Source: Candidatus Brevefilum sp.
Lineage (GTDB): Bacteria > Chloroflexota > Anaerolineae > Anaerolineales > Anaerolineaceae
Assembly: GCA_007119455.1 (NCBI GenBank)
Contig: SKPR01000238.1
Span: forward strand, 1 to 6,856
Direction: 5' to 3'
Length of the DNA stretch: 6,856 bases
Under the pieces are notes generated by a model. It saw only the letters and a list, made by a program, of their open reading frames with translations, searched no databases and had not been told where the DNA came from. Both the position numbers and the translations under genes were made by a program. Shown piece after piece: positions 1 to 5,409 of the stretch; within the stretch, counting starts at the first letter, position 1, and every line of letters begins with the position of its first letter.

Positions 1-822
1 GTCCGGAGAAAGGCGCTCGGGTGCCAGGCTTCCCATTACGATGTCGGCCTGCGATTTTCCCGGAATGCTGACGGCTTTCCGGGTTGTTTTTTGGATCGGG
101 ATGCCCTCTGCGATTTTCGGTGCAGGTTCTTGATTGGGGTTGGTCCAATCACCCAGGGTTTCTCGGACAGCATCGACAGCATTTTGGGCATCCACAGCAC
201 CCACAATGACCACGACCATGTTCATGGGTCCATAGGTGCGGTGATAAAAATCCACCAGATCTTCTCGCTGGATGGCCTGGACAGTTTCCGGGTAGCCTTC
301 TTCGGGACGCTGGTAAGGGTGGCCAGCATAAACAATTTGGTCGAATAAAAGGGCCGCCATAGCAGACGTGTTTTGTGCACGGATCGCCAGACCGGTCAGC
401 AATTGGGTTTTCTGGCGGTTGAACTCCTTTTCAGGAAAGGTGGGTGATCGCAGACAATCTGCGATCAGGGATAATAGCAATGAAAGATCTTCACTTAAAC
501 AATGGGCATTGAAGGCGGTGGTGAGGGTGCCGGCTGAAAAGTTCAGTGACGCGCCTACGGATTCGATTTTATTATAAAGCTCCTGAAAGCCATAAGAATC
601 CGTACCCGTCATCAATCCAAAGGCTGTCAGGTAACCCAAACCAAGTTTATCGTCCGGGTCGAAAATGCTGCCGCTATGCAAATAGCCTTTGATGGATAGC
701 GTTGGGCTGTTGAAGTTGGCGCGTGTCAGAACGGTGATTCCATTAGGAAGGACCTGCCGGGTGATGTCATCCGGACCGGGTAATGCATTTCGGTGTTGTT
801 CGCTGTAAATGGCGTTTTCCAT
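1..822 (-). CDS. M16B-family peptidase homologue, non-catalytic subunit (partial; C-terminus outside window)
   Basis: The first 274 codons are present and the gene runs off the left edge; family members are about 420 residues. The fold is recognisable from the opening 'LPNGITVL' (about residues 25-32), the 'SGSIFDPDDKLGLGYL' segment (50-65), and the start of the M16_C domain at about 180 ('REDLVDFYHRTYGPMNMVVVIVG'-like region). At the place where M16 enzymes carry HxxEH, this protein has Y-L-T-A-F (64-68), so both zinc histidines and the catalytic glutamate are missing. Such proteins usually act as the partner that completes the closed chamber of a catalytic M16B subunit, as in mitochondrial processing peptidase alpha or bacterial two-gene M16B pairs. 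The catalytic partner lies immediately upstream with only 6 bp between stop and start, and the last codons of that gene (GAAGGA) probably supply the ribosome-binding site. There is no signal peptide, so it should be cytoplasmic. Family assignment is firm; the role as partner is inferred from gene order and motif loss. Confidence 0.88.
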   Translation of the reverse strand, partial: MENAIYSEQHRNALPGPDDITRQVLPNGITVLTRANFNSPTLSIKGYLHSGSIFDPDDKLGLGYLTAFGLMTGTDSYGFQELYNKIESVGASLNFSAGTLTTAFNAHCLSEDLSLLLSLIADCLRSPTFPEKEFNRQKTQLLTGLAIRAQNTSAMAALLFDQIVYAGHPYQRPEEGYPETVQAIQREDLVDFYHRTYGPMNMVVVIVGAVDAQNAVDAVRETLGDWTNPNQEPAPKIAEGIPIQKTTRKAVSIPGKSQADIVMGSLAPERLSPD

Positions 823-828
823 AATATT

Positions 829-2112
829 CTATTTTCCTTCTTCAGGCAGGTAGAAACCCACCACCCGGTTATCGGGCTGGAGATAATCTCGAGCTGTTTG
901 CAACACATCATCTGGTGTGACCTGTGCAAGATGCTCGACATAATTTTCAAACCAGTCATAACTCGCAAACATATCGGTATATCCCAGCCAGAAGGCCTGG
1001 TTTGAGATATTTTCGCTGCTGTACGCGAAAAGCGCTCTGGCCTGTTTGATTGCCCGATCAATTTCAGCTTTTGTGACCGGCGAATCAAGGACACGGGAAA
1101 TCTCCTGGTCAACGGCCTTCAGGACATCTTCCGGTGTATGTGCGGGATGGACCGTCAGGTTAATGGCATAGAGGTAGGGATCGCGGGTGGCCTGCAGGAT
1201 GCCGTGGCACGAAACAGAAATCTCGCCTTCGACGAGTGCCCGGTAAAGGCGGCTGGTCTTGTTGGTTGTCCCACCAGAACCGAACATATTCAAACTGCTT
1301 GGCCCGGTTAGCAGGCTATCCAGCACTGTCAGGGTGAAAAAATCACGGTTGCCGGCCCGTGGGGCCCGATACGCAATCTGAACGTAGCTCGTCTCACCCG
1401 GGCCTGTCACAGTCACACGTTTTTCCTGTCCCAGGGGCGCGTCATCTGGGATTTCCATTTCTGCACCTGGACGGTCCGGGATGCTTCCATAAATCTCATG
1501 AATCTTCTTCAGCATGGCCTCAGTTTGAAAATCACCTGCGATCGCCAGGATGGCATTCCCAGGACGGTAAAACTGGCGGTAATGCTCAAAAAGATCTTCC
1601 CGGGTCATGGTCTGCAGGTCTTCTTTCAGTCCAATCACCTCGTAGCGGTAGGGGTGGTTGGTAAAAGCCTCCATCTGTACGGCTTCGCTCAACAAAAAAC
1701 GAGGTTGATTTTCGTGTCCTTCCCTTTCGGAAATCACGACGGTCCTTTCGCGTTGGACTTCATCGAGGTCAAACTGGCTGTTGGACATACGATCTGCTTC
1801 AAGGGTCAGACCGATATCATAGACATGAGCTGGGAGGGTTTCAAAATAGGTGGTCCAGTCCAGATAGGTGAGGGCGTTCCATACGCCGCCCACCTTTGAA
1901 ATTTCACGATCAAGGTAGCCTGCAGGATATTTCTCTGTACCCTTGAACATCATATGTTCAACCCAGTGTGAAACCCCGGTTTTTCCCCGGAACTCATTTC
2001 GAGAACCAACCCTGTACCAGACCCAGGTACTGATGATCGGGGCTGTATGGATCTCTTTCAAATAAACGGATAAACCGTTGGACAAAGTATGAAATTGTGG
2101 CGATTCAGGCAT
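829..2112 (-). CDS. M16B-family zinc metallopeptidase, catalytic subunit
   Basis: A complete 427-residue insulinase-family peptidase, the normal length for M16B. The N-terminal domain (about 5-165) begins 'TLSNGLSVYLKE' and carries the inverted zinc motif H49-W-V-E52-H53, preceded by the usual 'VGSRNE...GKTG'. E129, 76 residues after H53 in the 'RTVVISERE' stretch, is the best candidate for the third zinc ligand. The M16_C domain starts near 168 ('REDLFEHYRQFYRPGNAILAIAGD'-like) and runs to about 345; a C-terminal half follows with 'RALFAY' near 365. No signal peptide is visible, so it is probably a cytoplasmic oligopeptide or protein-fragment protease; the substrate cannot be told from sequence. 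It is the first gene of a two-gene leftward operon with a motif-less M16 protein. The start is the ATG at 2112, the only one that keeps the whole N-terminal strand; it has a weak AGAG purine run a few bases upstream. Its promoter is probably the minus-strand TATAAT at 2171-2176. Confidence 0.95.
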   Translation of the reverse strand: MPESPQFHTLSNGLSVYLKEIHTAPIISTWVWYRVGSRNEFRGKTGVSHWVEHMMFKGTEKYPAGYLDREISKVGGVWNALTYLDWTTYFETLPAHVYDIGLTLEADRMSNSQFDLDEVQRERTVVISEREGHENQPRFLLSEAVQMEAFTNHPYRYEVIGLKEDLQTMTREDLFEHYRQFYRPGNAILAIAGDFQTEAMLKKIHEIYGSIPDRPGAEMEIPDDAPLGQEKRVTVTGPGETSYVQIAYRAPRAGNRDFFTLTVLDSLLTGPSSLNMFGSGGTTNKTSRLYRALVEGEISVSCHGILQATRDPYLYAINLTVHPAHTPEDVLKAVDQEISRVLDSPVTKAEIDRAIKQARALFAYSSENISNQAFWLGYTDMFASYDWFENYVEHLAQVTPDDVLQTARDYLQPDNRVVGFYLPEEGK

Positions 2113-2123
2113 ATTTCTCTTTT
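2113..2123 (-). promoter_or_regulatory. Weak ribosome-binding region of the catalytic M16 gene
   Basis: On the minus strand the bases before the ATG read AAAAGAGAAAT. This is purine-rich and contains AGAG, but has no full GGAGG. It supports the ATG at 2112 as the start without proving it. Confidence 0.4.
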
Positions 2124-2161
2124 ACTAATGGATTATTTTAAATTATTGAGTAAGTTTTATG

Positions 2162-2184
2162 TTTCACTCCATTATAAAGTGAAA
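2162..2184. promoter_or_regulatory. 7-bp inverted repeat around the minus-strand -10 box; possible operator
   Basis: TTTCACT at 2162-2168 and AGTGAAA at 2178-2184 are exact inverted repeats separated by 9 bases. The spacer contains the minus-strand -10 box. A dimeric regulator bound here would cover the M16 promoter and sit next to the -35 area of the divergent reductase promoter. No regulator gene is visible in the window. Palindromes of this size occur by chance in AT-rich DNA, so its function is only inferred. Confidence 0.4.
2171..2176 (-). promoter_or_regulatory. Putative -10 element (TATAAT) for the M16 operon
   Basis: A perfect TATAAT on the minus strand lies about 60 bp upstream of the M16 start codon, in an AT-rich stretch. 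Initiation would be expected near 2164, giving a leader of roughly 50 nt. No good TTGACA match sits 16-18 bp upstream (closest is TATACT), so the call rests on the -10 alone. It faces away from a second TATAAT on the plus strand at 2196-2201, making a compact divergent promoter. Confidence 0.5.
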
Positions 2185-2195
2185 AATGAATCCAG

Positions 2196-2201
2196 TATAA
2201 T
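2196..2201 (+). promoter_or_regulatory. Putative -10 element (TATAAT) for the reductase gene
   Basis: A perfect TATAAT on the plus strand, 25 bases downstream of the opposing minus-strand -10 box. Initiation near 2208 would give a leader of about 118 nt before the ATG at 2326. The -35 is weak: TTATAA at 2172-2177 with an 18-bp spacer matches TTGACA at only three of six positions. Confidence 0.5.
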
Positions 2202-2217
2202 AACACTTGTTATTGTA

Positions 2218-2310
2218 CCCAAGATTCCTTGGGAACTTGTAACTGCTCAGGCAGTTTTGCTGCTGAAGGCTGAGGGGCCCATTGTCCCTTGCATGCTGAG
2301 TAGTTACAGG
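2218..2310 (+). promoter_or_regulatory. Structured 5' leader of the reductase gene (candidate cis-regulatory RNA)
   Basis: Several helices can be drawn directly. Hairpin 1 is CCCAAG (2218-2223) with CTTGGG (2228-2233) and a 4-base loop. A long closing stem follows: CTTGTAACTGCTCAG (2236-2250) with CTGAGTAGTTACAGG (2296-2310), 15 pairs including two G-U. It encloses hairpin 2, GCAG (2251-2254) with CTGC (2260-2263), and hairpin 3, AGGGGC (2273-2278) with GTCCCT (2284-2289), so the whole resembles a three-way junction. The closing stem takes up AGG at 2308-2310, part of the only Shine-Dalgarno-like AGGAA before the ATG at 2326. It therefore could gate translation of the reductase. I could not match it to any riboswitch class I know. 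The pairing is seen in the sequence; the regulatory role is inferred. Confidence 0.5.
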
Positions 2311-2325
2311 AAATTTTTATTATCA

Positions 2326-3681
2326 ATGAGGTGCCTTCTGACTGACTTGAATGCCAAAACATATCTGGTTGCTGTTATCGGAGCCGGCCCGGCCGGCTTA
2401 TACGCTGCCCAATTCCTGGCCAGGCAAGGTGTACAGGTTGTGATCTTCAACAGGGATATTAAACCGGGCGGTTTAGCAGAATATGGCATCTTCCCTGATA
2501 AACAAAAAATGCGCACAGGCCTGATGGCACAATTCCATCGCATTCTCCACATGCCCAATATCCGCTATGTGGGTAATGTGACGATCGGTCAATCCGGTGA
2601 CTTGAAACTTGATCAGCTTCGACAGGCTGGTTTCCAGGCATTCATGGTTACAACTGGTGCACAGAAGCAGAAATGGTTGGGTTTGCCCGGGGAAGACCTG
2701 GCTGGTGTCTACCAGGCCAATGACCTCGTCTTTCACTATAATCGCTTACCGGCTTTTGCTGAAAAACAGCCTGACATTGGCCACCAGGTTGTGATGATTG
2801 GCGCTGGCAATGTTATGCTGGATATCGTCAATTATCTCAGGCTTGAAAGCAAACAAAGGCTCATAACGGCCTATGCCCGGCGAGGTCCCGGCCAGGTGAA
2901 ATTTGATCAGCAAACACTGGAACCGGTCGCCGGCTGCCTTGATATGGAAGCCATTGATCATGCAGTCCAATCAGCCATGTCCTTGATCAACCACTCCCCT
3001 TATGATTTGGAACCATTTTATGAATTGCTGACGAAAGCTCGCCAGAAATCAACGGCCTGTAATTCAAAGATTACATTAAGGATGGCCTTTCTCAAATCAC
3101 CCAGGCGGTTATTGGGAGATGAAACGGGGCATGTCAAAGCGATCGTCTTTGAAAGCAATCAGCTGGTCTTCCAGGATGACGAATTTGTTGCACAGGCTAC
3201 CGGGGAATTTGAGACAATCCCGGCTGATACAGTGATTTTCTCAATTGGTTCCCAGGTGGATGAAGGTTTTGGCCTGCCCATTTCACAGGGAAATTATGTG
3301 ACGAACCCTGCGCCGCGTTACCCGGTTGATGGTATCTCGTATGAAGTTTATAACCCGGATCTCTGCGCCCACTGCGAAGATATTTTTGTCAGCGGATGGG
3401 CTCGCTCTGCAGGGGAAGGGATCGTTGGACTGGCCCGTAAAGATGCAGAACGGGGGGCAAAAGCCATTTTAAGTTATTTGGACACCCTTAAGCCGATCTC
3501 TGATGATGAGGTGGATGCGGTTTTAATGCGTTTACCTGCCCTGGATAAAGAAACAGTTGATTTACAAGACTTGGAGATATTAGAAAAAATCGAACAAGAA
3601 ATTGCTGCAGAAAAGGGCTTGAAATCCTTTAAGTTTGGTTCAAAGGAAGCTATGTTGCAAGCGATCAAGAATCGCTCATGA
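2326..3681 (+). CDS. FAD-dependent ferredoxin/adrenodoxin-type NAD(P) oxidoreductase
   Basis: A 451-residue flavoprotein, close to the usual length of the adrenodoxin reductase/FprA group. It has an FAD-binding GxGxxG at 19-24 (VIGAGPAGLYAA) followed by 'PGGLAEYGIFPD'. A second nucleotide motif, GAGNVMLD, lies at 159-166 where the family has GNGNVALD. The family hallmark RRGPGQ occurs at 185-190, and the C-terminal FAD-contact segment with G357-W358 and 'GIVGLARKDA' at 365-374. It probably moves electrons between NAD(P)H and a ferredoxin or similar carrier in the cytoplasm; no ferredoxin gene is beside it. A CxxC (347-350) just before the C-terminal FAD segment is unusual. The start is uncertain: ATG 2326 has AGGAA 13 bp upstream; TTG 2347 has a stronger GAGGTG (2328-2333), also 13 bp away, and would give a tidy 'MNAKTYLV' N-terminus; ATG 2293 is also in frame. 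The open frame back to 2089 overlaps the divergent gene and promoters and is not believed. The gene is monocistronic as far as visible. Confidence 0.9.
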   Translation: MRCLLTDLNAKTYLVAVIGAGPAGLYAAQFLARQGVQVVIFNRDIKPGGLAEYGIFPDKQKMRTGLMAQFHRILHMPNIRYVGNVTIGQSGDLKLDQLRQAGFQAFMVTTGAQKQKWLGLPGEDLAGVYQANDLVFHYNRLPAFAEKQPDIGHQVVMIGAGNVMLDIVNYLRLESKQRLITAYARRGPGQVKFDQQTLEPVAGCLDMEAIDHAVQSAMSLINHSPYDLEPFYELLTKARQKSTACNSKITLRMAFLKSPRRLLGDETGHVKAIVFESNQLVFQDDEFVAQATGEFETIPADTVIFSIGSQVDEGFGLPISQGNYVTNPAPRYPVDGISYEVYNPDLCAHCEDIFVSGWARSAGEGIVGLARKDAERGAKAILSYLDTLKPISDDEVDAVLMRLPALDKETVDLQDLEILEKIEQEIAAEKGLKSFKFGSKEAMLQAIKNRS

Positions 3682-3733
3682 CTCGATTTTGAAATTTGGT
3701 GGATGCGCTGGTGTCGTTTTACCCAGGTGGGGT

Positions 3734-4258
3734 TTAATTCTTTTTTCTTTCAGGACGCTTATAACGGATTAAAAGTAAGAAACCAACCGCGATGGTCATC
3801 ATCCCCATTGACATCCCCCTGGCCTGTAATGGCCCAAAAAATACCTCCGGTAAACGGTGACTGCCAAAGCCAAAAATATCTGCCATACCCGTAAAAACAC
3901 TGATCACGTAGCCTGTGCTGATCAACCGGGTACCAATGTCTGCTGCTATCGTTTTCTTGCCTTCAGGCCAGAGGGCGTTGAGGGTCAGATAACTTCCTGT
4001 GGTCAAAATCCCCAGACCGAACAAGAACACTGATATTTGAACGAAACCTACCACGGGGCTGCGGTCCAATCCAAACAGACTGGGGCGCGCCCCAAGGAGA
4101 AAGACCAGGTAGCCGAAGATGGCCAGCGCCAATCCAAAACGGATGCGATATTTTGAGTAAGTGTTCTTTGATTCAGATTCCGATTTTGAGTTAACAGCGC
4201 CTGACGCCGTAGGAATTTTTTCCGACTCTTCTGTTGGTGGGTTCTTTTGCATACTCAT
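3734..4258 (-). CDS. Four-helix integral membrane protein of unknown function
   Basis: A 174-residue protein that I do not recognise. Residues 1-36 are hydrophilic and rich in Ser, Glu and Lys, with no signal peptide. Four hydrophobic segments follow: about 41-57, 69-94, 109-130 and 148-165. A basic tail ends in RKKN. The loop between segments 1 and 2 contains 'ARPSLFGLDRSP', and the loop before segment 4 'GSHRLPEVFFGPLQARG'. No catalytic or metal-binding motif stands out. Its ATG overlaps the stop of the upstream dipeptidase gene as ATGA (4255-4258), so the two are very likely translated together; a second ATG two codons in (4252) is an alternative start. The coupling suggests the same transcript, not necessarily a shared function. 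It converges on the reductase gene with only 52 bp between the two stop codons. Confidence 0.82.
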   Translation of the reverse strand: MSMQKNPPTEESEKIPTASGAVNSKSESESKNTYSKYRIRFGLALAIFGYLVFLLGARPSLFGLDRSPVVGFVQISVFLFGLGILTTGSYLTLNALWPEGKKTIAADIGTRLISTGYVISVFTGMADIFGFGSHRLPEVFFGPLQARGMSMGMMTIAVGFLLLIRYKRPERKKN

Positions 4259-5355
4259 GTTGAAGGAAGGGCATTATTAAGAATTCTGAGCCAGTTGCCG
4301 CTGAATATACGGTCAATGTCAGCTTGATTGTAACCCTTTTCTGCGAGTTTTGGGCTCAGTTTTACAAGGTCAGCGATGGTATCAATTTCTTGAGGAACGG
4401 CCTCCACACCAAATCCGCCGTCAAAGTCCGTTCCTAAGGCCACGTTTCGGGTGCTGCCGGCAATCTGGCAGACATGATCAATTTGTGCGACGACTTGATC
4501 CAGGCTGACACAATGACGTCCCCCATGTTCGCGCCATTTCACTTCTAAAAATGAATTAAAAGGGACAACGCCCATCACGCCATCCCTGTCGATCAACTGG
4601 TGGATGGTTTCGTCTTTGAGGTGGCGGTTAGAAGGAAAGTTTTTGAGCAGCGATTCAGCATTCGAGTGTGACGCAATTACCTGTCCAGGGTAGAAATCCA
4701 GTGACTGGCGGGCGGCTTGATGATCCATATGACTGATATCCAAAACCATGTCGAACTCAGCCATATTTGCCAGCAAAGCATAGCCTAGTTTTGTCAGCGG
4801 TCCAGGTTCTCGGGTGCCCCCACAATAAGGATTCCCTGCCCAGGCCGGCCCAATCATGGTCACCCCCCACTCAAACCATTGCTCAACTTCGGCTGGCTCG
4901 CGGATTCCCTCGGCACCCTCCATCAGCATGACGATTCCCACAGGTGGAGGTGGATCTTGGTTTTCTCTGACGTGTGCTTCCCACTCAGTGAGGTGGGTTT
5001 CCAGTCCGGATTGATTAATGAGCAAGCGGAAATGATCGGGATGTTCATCACAGAGTCTGTAATAGGCATCCAGGTTTTCACGGTAATATCGATGAGCCTC
5101 TTGGGGTGTTTCATAGGTCTGGACTTTATATTTTCCCTGGTCAGCTCTTAATGGGGTGCAGTAGAGCGTGCCAAACACGATGGCAACATGGCCTTCCTGA
5201 TATTGTGGCCATCCCAGCAGGGTATTTCCGTTGAAAGCTGGGATGGGTGTATCCTTCTCTGCTTCACGGATATCCAATGCGGATTGTGTATAATCACGGC
5301 CTAAATTGATGATGTTCCAGGCAAGGTCTTCGTGGGAGTCAATGATCATGCTCAT
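4255..5355 (-). CDS. Membrane dipeptidase-family enzyme (peptidase M19)
   Basis: About 366 residues, typical for M19 (renal dipeptidase) enzymes, which hydrolyse dipeptides with a binuclear zinc centre. All expected ligands can be located (numbering from ATG 5355): H8 and D10 in 'DSHEDLAW', bridging E146 in 'MLMEGAEGI', H209 in 'DISHMDH', H230 in 'ASHSNA', R244 in the 'NRHLKDE' stretch and D310 in 'GTDFDGG'. No signal peptide or GPI signal is present, so despite the family name it should be cytoplasmic. It probably cleaves dipeptides, possibly including D-amino-acid dipeptides; the substrate is not determined. The frame opens at an ATG at 5376, but that codon lies inside the hairpin at 5370-5393 and adds residues outside the family, so ATG 5355 or ATG 5349 is more likely. 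Neither has a recognisable Shine-Dalgarno sequence. It follows rpsA and is coupled by ATGA to a downstream membrane protein. Confidence 0.93.
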   Translation of the reverse strand: MSMIIDSHEDLAWNIINLGRDYTQSALDIREAEKDTPIPAFNGNTLLGWPQYQEGHVAIVFGTLYCTPLRADQGKYKVQTYETPQEAHRYYRENLDAYYRLCDEHPDHFRLLINQSGLETHLTEWEAHVRENQDPPPPVGIVMLMEGAEGIREPAEVEQWFEWGVTMIGPAWAGNPYCGGTREPGPLTKLGYALLANMAEFDMVLDISHMDHQAARQSLDFYPGQVIASHSNAESLLKNFPSNRHLKDETIHQLIDRDGVMGVVPFNSFLEVKWREHGGRHCVSLDQVVAQIDHVCQIAGSTRNVALGTDFDGGFGVEAVPQEIDTIADLVKLSPKLAEKGYNQADIDRIFSGNWLRILNNALPST

Positions 5356-5369
5356 AAGATTAAATGCAT

Positions 5370-5393
5370 GGCGCACCGGGTCTCCGGTGCGCC
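5370..5393 (-). terminator. Perfect GC-rich hairpin after rpsA; probable intrinsic terminator
   Basis: GGCGCACCGG (5370-5379) and CCGGTGCGCC (5384-5393) form an exact 10-bp stem with a 4-base loop, starting 16 bases after the rpsA stop codon. Read leftward it is followed by ATGCATTTAATCTT, which is only moderately T-rich, so termination may be partial and allow read-through into the dipeptidase gene. Confidence 0.7.
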
Positions 5394-5409
5394 TGTGTTG
5401 TTGTTTAGG

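Noticed and set aside
1359..1899. Plus-strand open frames opposite the M16 peptidase
   Set aside because: They have no recognisable family features, and the minus strand across the same span encodes continuous M16 sequence.
2265..2274. GAAGGCTGAG, which resembles the conserved core of a TPP riboswitch
   Set aside because: The second conserved half of that riboswitch (around CTGATCTGGgTAATaCC and GCGTAGGGA) is absent, and the local pairing is different. It looks like a chance match.
2089..2325. Long N-terminal extension of the reductase beginning at the ATG at 2089
   Set aside because: It overlaps the divergent M16 gene start and covers both -10 boxes and the leader helices; the encoded residues do not resemble the family, whose members begin shortly before the FAD motif.
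3721..3733. Possible terminator ACCC-AGGTG-GGGT followed by a T-rich stretch after the reductase
   Set aside because: The stem has only four pairs and the T-run is separated by TTAATTC inside the end of the opposite gene. No convincing terminator lies between the two convergent stop codons.
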